A stretch of 49,331 nucleotides of DNA from Sphingobacteriaceae bacterium (GTDB taxonomy: Bacteria > Bacteroidota > Bacteroidia > B-17B0 > Aurantibacillaceae). Location: the NCBI GenBank assembly GCA_947480015.1, contig CANKBS010000029.1:1-49331 (forward strand), in the 5' to 3' direction. Below are positions 1 through 8,284 of this stretch, in pieces. Position 1 is the stretch's first letter. Each line of letters opens with the position of its first letter. Position numbers and translations under genes: made by a program. Under the pieces are notes generated by a model that did no database searches, was not told the DNA's origin, and saw nothing but the letters and a program-made list of their open reading frames with translations.

Positions 1-2
1 CA

Positions 3-80
3 AGGACTGGCTCCATTAAAGAGCCAAAGCCCGCAGTTGGAAATAATTTGACGACTGGTGAAAAACAACAAAAAAATTAA
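3..80 (+). CDS. Possible C-terminal tail of an upstream gene (partial)
   Basis: Frame 3 is open from the window edge to a TAA at 78-80 and gives a 25-residue tail rich in Lys, Gln, Asn and Pro. It ends 33 bases before the toxin gene. The stretch is too short to assign a family and may be chance, but a short unstructured polar tail is typical of a real protein end. Nothing else is visible in the first 113 bases. Confidence 0.25.
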   Translation, partial: RTGSIKEPKPAVGNNLTTGEKQQKN

Positions 81-113
81 CTAATTTTAAAATGAAAATG
101 TCCTTAGTTATTT

Positions 114-476
114 ATGCATAAAAGTTCAGATTGGTTTGACGACATACATACAGATAAGAAATTCGAAAAGCAGGTTAACGATGACCGAAAGTTGGTAAAG
201 GAGTTTGGCAAACTTCGTGCAGAGAAGATCACTGCAAGGCTTGCTCAACTGCGTTTCGCAACCACGCTTGAAGAAGTGAGAAACTTACCTGGCAACTTTC
301 ATGAACTTAAATATAATCGCAAGGGGCAATGGGGCTGTGACTTAGATCAGCCATATAGGCTGGTTTTTACACCACATGAAAGACCTATTCCCACCGGTGA
401 GCAAGGTCAATATATTTGGACTGAAATCCGAGGGGTAGAAGTTATAGAAGTAATAAACTATCACAAAGAAAAGTAG
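114..476 (+). CDS. higB: HigB/RelE-type toxin of a type II toxin-antitoxin module
   Basis: The 120-residue protein has the size and layout of the HigB branch of the RelE superfamily: a helical basic N-terminal half (Lys-Glu-Phe-Gly repeats, about 20-60), then a strand-rich half with Leu-Lys-Tyr-Asn at about 65-68, Tyr-Arg-Leu-Val-Phe at about 81-85 and a C-terminal strand with Val-Ile-Glu-Val. Known members cleave ribosome-bound mRNA. The antitoxin gene begins 2 bases after the stop codon, so toxin-first order, as usual for hig modules, is seen directly. Whether this copy is active is inference. The start at 114 is the first ATG after the A/T-rich leader. No clear TAnnTTTG promoter was found. 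Confidence 0.8.
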   Translation: MHKSSDWFDDIHTDKKFEKQVNDDRKLVKEFGKLRAEKITARLAQLRFATTLEEVRNLPGNFHELKYNRKGQWGCDLDQPYRLVFTPHERPIPTGEQGQYIWTEIRGVEVIEVINYHKEK

Positions 477-478
477 TC

Positions 479-1567
479 ATGGCAAAACAGAACCAATATT
501 TTCCACAGACAGTTCCACATCCGGGTAAAACCCTGGAGGAAAAATTGAACGAAATGGAAATGGGCCCAAAGGAGTTTGCACTTCGTACAGGGAAACCTGA
601 AAAAACAATTATTGCAGTTCTTAAAGGCGAAAGCTCAATCACACCTGATATGGCTGTGCAGTTTGAGAGTGTCACTAAAATACCGGCTAACTTTTGGATG
701 AACCATCAAAGGGGGTATGACGAATATCTTGCTAGAGAAAAACGTCAAGCTGTAATCGAAGAATCTGTTACTTGGGCGAAGAAATTTCCACTAGGAGATA
801 TGATTAAAAAAGAGTGGTTGCCGAAAGTATCAACCATTCAAGAAAAAACACAAGAGATGTTAGTTTTCTTTGGTTTTTCCAATCATACCGCATGGGAAGA
901 TTATTATTTCAAACAACAATTAAAAGTAGCTTTTCGTATTTCATTAGCTCAAACTAAGGAACCGTATGCAATATCTGCTTGGCTGCGCAAAGGGGAGCTA
1001 CAAGCCTCCGAGTTAGATGCAGAAGAGTATTCAGAAAATAAATTTAAAGATGCACTACCAGAATTGAAAACCATCATGGCGAAGCATCCAAAGGATTTTT
1101 TTAATCAGTTACAAAAAATATGTTTGGAGGCCGGGGTTAAAGTAGTACATACACCATGTATAAATAAAGCTCCTATCAGCGGTTCTACTCGTTGGTTAAA
1201 TGATACTCCTTTTATTCAACTTACTGGTAGGTACAATAGAAACGATAGTTTTTGGTTCACTTTTTTTCATGAGGCAGGCCACATCTTATTACACGGAAAA
1301 AAAGATATTTTCTTAGAAAAGGTAGATTACTCCGATAAAGACCTCATAAAAGAAAGAGAAGCAGATCGGTTTGCCGTGAAGTGGACACTGAGCGAAGAAG
1401 AGGAAGAAGAAATAGTTTCAACAACACTTCTCACTGATGCACATGTACGTCATTTCGCAAAAAAATTCGATACTCATCCTGCTATAATTATTGGGAGGTT
1501 GCAGCACAAAAAGCTTATACCATATACATTGGGTAGGGATTATTTTGAGCCGGTGGTTTTTGAATAA
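479..1567 (+). CDS. higA: HigA-type antitoxin fused to an ImmA/IrrE-like zinc peptidase
   Basis: The 362-residue protein has two parts. Residues about 10-75 form a HigA-type XRE helix-turn-helix (phrases such as GPKEFALRTGKPEKT and PANFW are typical). Residues about 210-320 form an ImmA/IrrE metallopeptidase with the zinc motif HEAGH at about 264-268 and a downstream Glu in EREADRFA that would supply the third ligand. Classical HigA is about 100 residues, so this is the long fused version. The N-terminal part should bind DNA and the toxin; the protease part may regulate antitoxin level, by analogy with ImmA acting on ImmR. It is translationally coupled to the toxin (2-base gap). The neighbouring reverse transcriptase suggests a defence island. 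Confidence 0.82.
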   Translation: MAKQNQYFPQTVPHPGKTLEEKLNEMEMGPKEFALRTGKPEKTIIAVLKGESSITPDMAVQFESVTKIPANFWMNHQRGYDEYLAREKRQAVIEESVTWAKKFPLGDMIKKEWLPKVSTIQEKTQEMLVFFGFSNHTAWEDYYFKQQLKVAFRISLAQTKEPYAISAWLRKGELQASELDAEEYSENKFKDALPELKTIMAKHPKDFFNQLQKICLEAGVKVVHTPCINKAPISGSTRWLNDTPFIQLTGRYNRNDSFWFTFFHEAGHILLHGKKDIFLEKVDYSDKDLIKEREADRFAVKWTLSEEEEEEIVSTTLLTDAHVRHFAKKFDTHPAIIIGRLQHKKLIPYTLGRDYFEPVVFE

Positions 1568-2130
1568 AAGGCTTCAAAAATGTTATTTCTAGCTAATTAA
1601 AGTTGAGTTCCTCAAAACCCTTGATGAGTGGCATAAATCAACGGATTAGGCCTAAAATCTGCAATTAGACCTTGTGAATGCTGTCATTTTGGCGTAAATT
1701 TTCTTTGGAATGAAACTTGTTAGAAGTTAAACGCCCTTAGAAACGTCTAAGGGGTTGAATGTTTAAGTTTATTGTTCGCAGGTAAAGTTGCAATAACTGT
1801 GCCAGCATTGTCAGACCATCTGACAGTTCTATCAATTTACACCCTGTAATCAAATATAAGAAGATTACGAGTAATTTGATGGTGAATTTAGAAGCTTTCA
1901 TAACATTTATATTGTTAAAAAGACCTCTTGGGTTTTTACTCAAAATGTCCGAGCAGAAAAGGGTTGATGATTTTTTGCAAGGTTCCAAGGCAACAAAGGC
2001 GGTTCAGTCTAACCGTTGGTAATCTTGGATAGGTTGCGATTAAATTCGCAATGTGAAATGCCACAATAACCGTTAATTCAGTTTTGATTGGCTAAGGGTG
2101 GATTTAGACTTGTACGGGTGCAAATCCCAA
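1568..2130. other. Gene-free leader with many short hairpins upstream of the reverse transcriptase
   Basis: No convincing gene lies here. By eye the stretch holds several perfect short inverted repeats: 1734-1741/1746-1753 (8 bp, 4-base loop), 1809-1815/1819-1825 (7 bp, 3-base loop), 1849-1855/1874-1880 (7 bp), 2000-2004/2011-2015 (5 bp) and 2034-2039/2046-2051 (6 bp, 6-base loop). A minus-strand open frame at 1737-1988 contains an inner Met at 1901 followed by a lipoprotein-like hydrophobic stretch ending in Cys. It resembles no family I know and is probably chance. The hairpins could belong to a long non-coding RNA tied to the reverse transcriptase. Confidence 0.45.
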
Positions 2131-2217
2131 AATGATTGAGGCAATCATTAGTTGACCAACGGAAAACGTTGTGCATTAGCCGGAAAAGTTAAGACTGATT
2201 ATGCTTTCCGGCTAATG
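2131..2217 (+). ncRNA. Candidate structured RNA just upstream of the reverse transcriptase
   Basis: Three hairpins sit back to back, ending 14 bases before the ATG of the reverse transcriptase: 2131-2138/2142-2149 (8 bp, 3-base loop), 2157-2161/2167-2171 (5 bp, 5-base loop) and 2174-2186/2205-2217 (13 bp perfect, 18-base loop). Seen directly: the pairing. Established knowledge: retrons and several defence-associated reverse transcriptases (for example DRT2 and DRT9) use a non-coding RNA encoded just beside the enzyme gene as template or scaffold. Inference: this leader plays that role. It lacks the domain V signature of a group II intron, as far as can be seen. The RNA ends are not known and it may extend upstream to about 1730. 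Confidence 0.45.
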
Positions 2218-2231
2218 TCCCAATAAAAGTG

Positions 2232-3830
2232 ATGCATAAAGACTCTCTCTATACTGATGAAATATGGAATCGCTTTTCAGAAAAATTTGGCTCTTCGGCC
2301 GAGGACTTCGAGCTAAAAACTTACCCACAATTTGACCCATATTTTAATTTTCCGGAAAATAAAATAGTACTTCAGCAACTTCTTAAAGATGAGAAACTAT
2401 TAGGCGTAGCCCAACATCCTTTTCTGCCATTTGTAAAAATCCTAACGAAGACCCCTCGTTATAGATGGCAAGAGGATGATGGCGAATACATGCTTGAAAC
2501 CAAAATCCGACCTATTGCGTTTGCTTCACATTTTGATACTTATATTTATGCGTATTATTCATTCGCTCTAACTTTAAAGTATCAAGAGTATATCCGTAAA
2601 CATGAGTTTCAAGATTGCGTCTTAGCGTATCGCAGTGATTTAGATGGCAAGTGTAACATTCAATTTGCCAAAGAAGTTTTTGATGCAATAAAAAATAAAA
2701 TCAAGAATAAAAAGTCATGCAGTGTTATTGCTTTGGATATAACCGGCTATTTTGATAATATCGATCATGGTAAGTTAAAAGAAAAATGGTGCAAGATTCT
2801 AAATTTGCCTGAATTGCCAGTTGATCAATATAAAGTCTTTCGTTCTTTAACCAATTACGCATACGTTAATAAGGATAGCATTTTAAGGCATTTTAATATT
2901 GATTTGAAGCAACTTAAAAAAGAAGATATAAGATGGCAAACATTACTTGATCTTATTCCTGATGAAATTGCTGGACCAACTTTTAAGCAAAAATTTAAAC
3001 TACTGAAGGAACGTAAATTGATAATGACAAATATGCCTAAGAAGCATAAAGGAATACTGCAGCATAAAGGTATTCCGCAAGGTTCAGCAATGAGCGCTTT
3101 ACTATCAAACATTTACTTAATTGATTTTGATAAATGGCTTTGGGATCTGAGCCAAAAACTTGATTTTACGTATAAAAGATATTGTGATGATCTAATTGTG
3201 ATTTGTGATACTGATCTGGTGGATGAAATAAACAGAAAGATACTTGCAGAAATTTCTAACTACAAACTAACCATTCAAGAAAAGAAAACAGAACTAATTG
3301 AGTTTTTACCCAATTCTAAAGGCAAAATAAGGGCATTCAATAGAAGGGAAATAATAAAATATGGTAGCAAAATTAATGCGAGCAATGAACAAAAATTTTA
3401 TAAAAATCTTCAGTACTTGGGCTTCGAATTTAATGGTCAAAACGTTTATATTAGACCCGGCAGCTTATCTCGCTATTTTCGTAAAATGAAGGGGCGAATC
3501 ATTAAAACTGTGATGATGTCCTATAGTGATAAATCAGGCTTTAACAAAATTAAGCGCAGGCAAATTTATTTCCGCTATTCTCATTTTGGTACTCGTAATT
3601 TTATTACTTACGCAAAGAACGCGGCCAAAGAGTTTTACAAAAATGGTGAGGGTTTACTGAGGTCTGGCATGAATTCATCTAGTATAAAACGACAGATTGC
3701 CTCACATGTAGATATTATAGAGAAGGAAATACGTTCAAAGAGCAATCAAAGGTTCGATCATAAAGAGTATGTTAGGAAGAAAAAAAAGGAGGTTGGTAAG
3801 CGACAGAAGTACATTCCCCTAAAAAAATGA
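2232..3830 (+). CDS. Reverse transcriptase of the UG/defence-associated (DRT-like) type
   Basis: The 532-residue protein carries a complete reverse transcriptase core. Motif 0/1 is around RPIAFASH (93-100), motif A is LDITGYFDNIDH (catalytic Asp about 169), motif B is GIPQGSAMSALLSN (280-293), motif C is YCDD (317-320) and motif E is LQYLGFEF (393-400). The N-terminus has TYPQFDPYF (30-38) and LAYRS (131-135), a pattern I associate with the unknown-group (UG) or DRT enzymes. About 130 residues after motif E form a basic helical tail. Retron VTG, DGR-type motif B (SQ) and a maturase X/HNH domain are not visible. A GTG three bases upstream (2229) is an alternative start. A structured leader precedes it and a small gene follows by 75 bases. 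The exact DRT class is not assigned. Confidence 0.85.
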   Translation: MHKDSLYTDEIWNRFSEKFGSSAEDFELKTYPQFDPYFNFPENKIVLQQLLKDEKLLGVAQHPFLPFVKILTKTPRYRWQEDDGEYMLETKIRPIAFASHFDTYIYAYYSFALTLKYQEYIRKHEFQDCVLAYRSDLDGKCNIQFAKEVFDAIKNKIKNKKSCSVIALDITGYFDNIDHGKLKEKWCKILNLPELPVDQYKVFRSLTNYAYVNKDSILRHFNIDLKQLKKEDIRWQTLLDLIPDEIAGPTFKQKFKLLKERKLIMTNMPKKHKGILQHKGIPQGSAMSALLSNIYLIDFDKWLWDLSQKLDFTYKRYCDDLIVICDTDLVDEINRKILAEISNYKLTIQEKKTELIEFLPNSKGKIRAFNRREIIKYGSKINASNEQKFYKNLQYLGFEFNGQNVYIRPGSLSRYFRKMKGRIIKTVMMSYSDKSGFNKIKRRQIYFRYSHFGTRNFITYAKNAAKEFYKNGEGLLRSGMNSSSIKRQIASHVDIIEKEIRSKSNQRFDHKEYVRKKKKEVGKRQKYIPLKK

Positions 3831-3905
3831 CAGATATTACTGTATTAAGGTCGGTGGGATAAAATTTTATGGGTTTTGTTTTTTATTATACTATTTAAAT
3901 GAAAA

Positions 3906-4148
3906 ATGAAAACATCAAATTTAAGACAAGCGGTCCGTAAACTAATGTTTGAAGAACTAAAAAGAATCGAAACTACAGTTCATGCCGCCATTGAGCGGGA
4001 TGAAAACAAGAGCCCACATGAAGGAGGCTCTGGACAAATCCAAATTGAGTCAAACTCAGAATCATTTCGCAGTAAGATCACTGCCGACATTATCAAGTCG
4101 CTTATAAGGGACCTTAACAGAGAAGAAGATGAGTATTCAAAGAGTTAA
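3906..4148 (+). CDS. Small charged protein downstream of the reverse transcriptase, unknown
   Basis: An 80-residue ORF in the same direction as the reverse transcriptase, starting 75 bases after its stop. It is hydrophilic and likely helical at both ends (residues 1-30 and 55-80), with a Gly/Ser-rich middle, and has no signal peptide or membrane segment. The helical, Arg/Lys/Glu-rich ends might bind nucleic acid or a partner protein. I recognise no family. The A/T-rich upstream region (ending ctatttaaatgaaaa) could hold its own promoter. Its link to the reverse transcriptase rests on position alone. Confidence 0.5.
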   Translation: MKTSNLRQAVRKLMFEELKRIETTVHAAIERDENKSPHEGGSGQIQIESNSESFRSKITADIIKSLIRDLNREEDEYSKS

Positions 4149-4521
4149 AGTTAAATAGGAGGAGTTTATTAAATCTTCAATAGCTGATATCTTAAACAGT
4201 TTTGTGGATAGTAAGCCTAATACTTTTAATGTCCCTAGCACATCAGGCATATTACTGATAATTAATCTATTAGACCATCTTCGTCCTCTTTTAGTTCATC
4301 ATAAAACAATGCAAGTGTGAGACAGTCTGCATAAAACTCGTTCGATATTGGTTCAGTCAGGGCTACTTTTACAGAGCGGAGAATGAGCAACAGAGCGTGG
4401 ACAGAGTGTAGAATGAGATACAGAACGGAGAAGTAGAGTTTGTGTTTAAAATTTTTGAATGACAGCTTGAAATAGTTTAATCCAAGGCCTTGCCATTTGA
4501 ATTCTAACAAATCAACGCCCC
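4149..4521. other. Low-information stretch with a degenerate 30-bp tandem repeat
   Basis: No convincing gene. A minus-strand frame (4262-4510, 82 codons) ends in an acidic tail (Asp-Glu-Leu-Lys-Glu-Asp-Glu-Asp) that looks protein-like, but its hydrophobic middle overlaps a DNA repeat, so it may be a remnant. The repeat is two copies of a 30-base unit at 4371-4400 and 4401-4430, each beginning acagag and sharing 23 of 30 bases by my count. A half-unit also recurs at 4390 and 4420. Confidence 0.4.
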
Positions 4522-4914
4522 CTAAAACATAAAAAAGTAAAAGAATATGATCACCTGCATTCTGCGTAAACCATCTGCTTTGCCAATTTGATGACCTGAG
4601 CCGTCATACACATAATCCCCATCCAGTTTCCCGATCTGTTTGCCATTAGCGCTGTATAAATAATTGCCATCCAATTTTCCCACGTGATGTCCCGAACCAT
4701 CATACAAGTAATTGCCGTCTAACTTCCCGATCTGGTGACCGCTTCCATCATAAATATAATTACCATCCACCTTTCCGATCTGATGTCCCGAACCATCGTA
4801 ATAATAGTTCCCGTCAACTTTGCCTATCTGATGACCCGAACCATCATACATGTATTGAGCCCTGGCTAGGCCAAATGAAAGACACAGGAGGGAGATCAGA
4901 ATCTTTAATTTCAT
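4522..4914 (-). CDS. Secreted tandem-repeat protein (beta-flower-like repeats)
   Basis: The 130-residue protein starts with a signal peptide (about 1-19, ending Ala-Arg-Ala-Gln) and is then six copies of a 16-residue unit of the type YDGSGHQIGKVDGNYx (about 21-115). It ends in a short aromatic tail (IIFFYFFMF). The fifth copy is the most divergent (SANGKQ in place of DGSGHQ). The repeat alternates a Gly/Asp turn with a short strand, like 4-fold beta-flower or similar small beta-repeat proteins. Function is unknown. The 48-bp DNA unit is nearly identical between copies, so copy number could vary by recombination. It lies 51 bases downstream of the M1 peptidase gene on the same strand and might share its transcript. 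Confidence 0.75.
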   Translation of the reverse strand: MKLKILISLLCLSFGLARAQYMYDGSGHQIGKVDGNYYYDGSGHQIGKVDGNYIYDGSGHQIGKLDGNYLYDGSGHHVGKLDGNYLYSANGKQIGKLDGDYVYDGSGHQIGKADGLRRMQVIIFFYFFMF

Positions 4915-4965
4915 GTTGTCAATCCAATAAAGTAATTTTAAAAATCAGAAAATTAAAAACAGAAT

Positions 4966-6990
4966 CTATTGCTTGATTATTTTTTGTGAATACTGCGTAT
5001 GACCTTCTGCATCGCTTACACGAATCATATAGACACCCGAAGCAAAAGCACTCAGATCAAAACTTGTTTGTACTTCCAGTTTTTTATCAAGCACTACTTT
5101 TCCGTTTATATCGGTCATTTGTACTTTGCCGGGGGCATTGAAAGGATTCTGAATATTAAGCAGACCTTTGCATGGATTTGGTCCAATGCTGATACCATTA
5201 TATTTTGTGGCCAGTTCTTCAATACCATTGGTGTTGGGTGGGGTAACCACCGGACGAATACCTAAGGTAGCATCGCGGGCCGGACCAACGGTTTTATTAA
5301 TGATCCAGTTATTCGGATCGCAAACAACAGCCGTGATGGTACCGGTTAAACAAAAGGAATAATTTTCTACGGCATTGTTTTGAATTAACCGCACCGTGGT
5401 GTCGGCTTTACCGGCTCTGCTGATCTTGTATTCAAGCGGAGTAATAAACAAAGGTGTTACCGAAGGCATACTCACAGTTTCGCTGGTCTGAATAAAACAG
5501 GTGTCGCGATCAAAATTATATTTCACATTAAAAGTGGGGTAACCTTCTCCGTAATACCACTGATTAAAAAACTGTGTGGCATTAATACCGCTTTGTACCT
5601 GATAAAAGTTTTTAAAATCAACCGCGCTGGCCGTGCTGTTTTTATAAGTGTTCTGGAAATTGCGCAAACAATTAAACCAAACCGAATCGTTATTGGTTAA
5701 AAATTGTAAGCTTCTAATAATAGCGCCGCCTTTATCATAGGTTAAACGTGAACTAAAAATACGTGATGCATTCATGGTATCGGCATTGGTAAAAAATACC
5801 GAACCTCCGGGCTGACTCATCACACTGTTATGAGCGGAGTTGAGGTTAGGCATAAAATTAGGCGGATCTAAATACTGCGCCACCAAATGTTCGGTATACG
5901 AAGCAAAACCTTCGTTCATCCAAATATCGCCCCAGGTTTTACAAGTCACATTATCACCCCACCATTGGTGACCAAGTTCATGCGCATCTACATAATAATC
6001 AAAAAAACCAATGCTGGTCATGGTTTGATGCTCCATGCCGCCTCCAAAAGGAGCCATACAATGACCGTATTTTTCTTTGTAAAAAGGATACATGCCATAC
6101 ATTTTGCTTTCAAACTCTAATACCTGTGGCATTTTATTTAAGGTTACTTTTTGACCTGTGATCCAGCTGGCATTATTAAAAGCCCCATCGTAAATATAAT
6201 TCTGAATTAAAATAGAATCGTTGGGAAGATACATAGGCTTGGCATATAAATTATATTCCTTGTACTTGGCCACGGCCACCGAAATGAGGTAATAATCAAT
6301 GGGCGTGCGCGATTTCCACTCATAACGTTTTTTACTTCCCACCGTTACCACATTTTTTAATAAGCCATTAGAGCCGGCTTTGTTCAAAGAATCAGTAGTA
6401 ATAAATACCCAACTCGAATCTATTTTATCGGTGAGCATTTGTTTGCAGGGCCACCAGTGGTAGGCAACCAAACTTTCGCTTAAACTCCAGGTCGCCTGAT
6501 TGCCCCAGGCTCCTGAGGTAGCATTGCTAAAACCCGAGCCAATGGCCGAACCACCAACCGGTGGATTGCCTTTATAATAAACGATGGTGGTAAAACTTGT
6601 TCCTGTTGTTAAAGCCGGATTCACCCTTACCTTTACCATACTATCTTGACGTATAAATGGTTTATTTACGCCATTTACATAAATGGAATCAATGGTGTGA
6701 TTCTGATGTAAGAGGGTTTGAAAGGTATCTAAAACTGCAGCCGTTACCTTGGCAACGGTTTTCACATTGCCGCTAATGTATTTATTGATGCGCTCCACAT
6801 TCACATTTAAATGCACAAACTTTACGTCGTATTTTATTTCGTGTACGATTTGTGGACTCAACGCTGAGGTTTTGGCCTGTTGGTTAAAGTAAGCCCCCAT
6901 AGAACCTTGTTTGGCTTTGGCGCAGGCATGTTCTTGTGCTGTTAAAAGTGTCGACACAAAAAGAAATAGGAGAATGCTGATTTTTTTCAT
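4966..6990 (-). CDS. Secreted M1-family metallo-aminopeptidase with T9SS sorting domain
   Basis: The 674-residue protein has a signal peptide (1-18), an M1 N-terminal beta domain, and the catalytic domain with the substrate motif GGGMEHQ (about 315-321) and zinc motif HELGHQWWG (about 337-345), followed by NEGFA some 20 residues later for the third zinc ligand. The final about 80 residues (NPCKGLLNI, then GVYMIRV near the end) are a T9SS type A sorting domain, so the enzyme is expected to cross the outer membrane and be released or anchored at the surface. M1 enzymes remove N-terminal residues from peptides. The 141-base gap to hemE contains the divergent promoters. All key residues are present. 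Confidence 0.93.
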   Translation of the reverse strand: MKKISILLFLFVSTLLTAQEHACAKAKQGSMGAYFNQQAKTSALSPQIVHEIKYDVKFVHLNVNVERINKYISGNVKTVAKVTAAVLDTFQTLLHQNHTIDSIYVNGVNKPFIRQDSMVKVRVNPALTTGTSFTTIVYYKGNPPVGGSAIGSGFSNATSGAWGNQATWSLSESLVAYHWWPCKQMLTDKIDSSWVFITTDSLNKAGSNGLLKNVVTVGSKKRYEWKSRTPIDYYLISVAVAKYKEYNLYAKPMYLPNDSILIQNYIYDGAFNNASWITGQKVTLNKMPQVLEFESKMYGMYPFYKEKYGHCMAPFGGGMEHQTMTSIGFFDYYVDAHELGHQWWGDNVTCKTWGDIWMNEGFASYTEHLVAQYLDPPNFMPNLNSAHNSVMSQPGGSVFFTNADTMNASRIFSSRLTYDKGGAIIRSLQFLTNNDSVWFNCLRNFQNTYKNSTASAVDFKNFYQVQSGINATQFFNQWYYGEGYPTFNVKYNFDRDTCFIQTSETVSMPSVTPLFITPLEYKISRAGKADTTVRLIQNNAVENYSFCLTGTITAVVCDPNNWIINKTVGPARDATLGIRPVVTPPNTNGIEELATKYNGISIGPNPCKGLLNIQNPFNAPGKVQMTDINGKVVLDKKLEVQTSFDLSAFASGVYMIRVSDAEGHTQYSQKIIKQ

Positions 6991-7131
6991 GATACGTTTT
7001 ATTTGAAAGCTTCTTCCTGATACTTATGTGGAACAGGCCAAAGGATAAATTTAATTAAAAAATTAAAGAAAGACGGGCCAAAGCGGCGAATTATTTTTCT
7101 GAAATGCAAAATTTGCTCGTAACTTCGCACG

Positions 7132-8160
7132 ATGTTAAAAAACGACTTACTCATTAGAGCAGCCAAAGGATTAGAAGTGGAACGCGCTCCGGTTTGGCTG
7201 ATGCGTCAGGCCGGCCGTATATTGCCCGAATACAAAGCCACCCGCGCCCGCGCCAAAAATTTTATCGATTTTGTTAAAACCCCTGAACTGGCCTGCGAAG
7301 TGAGCATTCAGCCGGTTGATATTTTAGGTGTTGATGCCGCCATTATTTTCAGTGATATTCTGGTAATTCCCGAAGCCATGGGACTGCCGTACCAAATGAT
7401 CGAAGCCAAGGGTCCCTGGTTTGAAAACACCATTAAATCAAAAGCCGACGTAGATAAATTAAAAATTGCCGATGCCGGCGATCTCGATTATGTGATCAAA
7501 GCCCTGCAATTAACCAAAAAGGAATTAAATAACCGTGTGCCTTTGATTGGCTTTGCCGGAGCACCCTGGACCCTTTTCGCCTACATGATTGAAGGCAGTG
7601 GAAGCAAAACATTCAGCAAAGCCAAACAGTTTTTATACACCCAACCCGAAACCGCTCATCTTTTATTGGAGAAAATCACCCAAAGCACCATCAATTACCT
7701 GAAGGGCCAGGTAGCAGCGGGTGCCGATATTTTACAGTTGTTCGATTCATGGGCCGGTGTGTTGAGTCCGGATATGTATTACGAATTTTCATTGAACTAC
7801 ATTTCAAAAATTTGTGATGCCCTTTCGCCATTAGTGCCGGTAACGGTGTTTGCCAAAGATGCGCATTATGCCACTGAAAAAATTTCTCAAACAAGTTGTT
7901 CTTCCATTGGTCTCGACTGGACCATCAATCCTCAATCAGCCCGTTCACAAGCCGGAAACAAAACCCTGCAGGGCAATGCCGATCCTTGTTTGTTGTATGC
8001 CAGTGAAGAAAAGATTATTCGTGAGACAAATCAGATGCTGAAAGCATTCGGGAAAAACAAGTACATCTGTAATCTGGGACATGGTTTGTATCCGGATTTG
8101 GACAAAGAAAAAGTAAAATTCTTTGTGGATCTGGTGAAGAACTATAAGTGGAATTCCTGA
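7132..8160 (+). CDS. hemE: Uroporphyrinogen decarboxylase
   Basis: The 342-residue protein matches HemE in length. The signature [12 protein letters not shown] lies at about 19-30, followed by LPEY, and the second signature [16 protein letters not shown] lies at about 142-157. It decarboxylates the four acetate side chains of uroporphyrinogen III to give coproporphyrinogen III in cytoplasmic heme synthesis. The conserved Arg and Asp residues of the substrate pocket (the N-terminal RQAGR and FSDIL at about 88-92) are present. The gene stands alone here. hemA lies about 40 kb away, so heme genes are scattered in this genome rather than clustered. A TAACTTCG stretch just upstream resembles the -7 box but with one mismatch. 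Confidence 0.96.
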   Translation: MLKNDLLIRAAKGLEVERAPVWLMRQAGRILPEYKATRARAKNFIDFVKTPELACEVSIQPVDILGVDAAIIFSDILVIPEAMGLPYQMIEAKGPWFENTIKSKADVDKLKIADAGDLDYVIKALQLTKKELNNRVPLIGFAGAPWTLFAYMIEGSGSKTFSKAKQFLYTQPETAHLLLEKITQSTINYLKGQVAAGADILQLFDSWAGVLSPDMYYEFSLNYISKICDALSPLVPVTVFAKDAHYATEKISQTSCSSIGLDWTINPQSARSQAGNKTLQGNADPCLLYASEEKIIRETNQMLKAFGKNKYICNLGHGLYPDLDKEKVKFFVDLVKNYKWNS

Positions 8161-8284
8161 TAATTCACATTTTTTTAGAATTGTATCGGCCAATGGTACC
8201 AAAGGCGTCGGCCAACGGTGCTTAAGACTTACAACCAACTGAACTAAATGGTATATTTACTTTTTATTTTTTAAAAACAACAGC

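Noticed and set aside
1737-1988. Minus-strand ORF of 83 codons with an internal lipoprotein-like start
   Set aside because: It overlaps the hairpin-rich leader, matches no family I know, and its coding pattern is weak.
114-2243. Toxin and reverse transcriptase genes both begin ATGCATAAA
   Set aside because: Nine shared bases at two AT-rich starts are easily chance; the sequences before and after differ.
2101-3900. Group II intron carrying the reverse transcriptase
   Set aside because: No domain V-like hairpin is seen after the gene and the protein lacks a visible maturase or HNH region.
4534-4860. CRISPR-like regular repeats of 48 bp
   Set aside because: The units are in-frame codon repeats of a secreted protein with no spacers.
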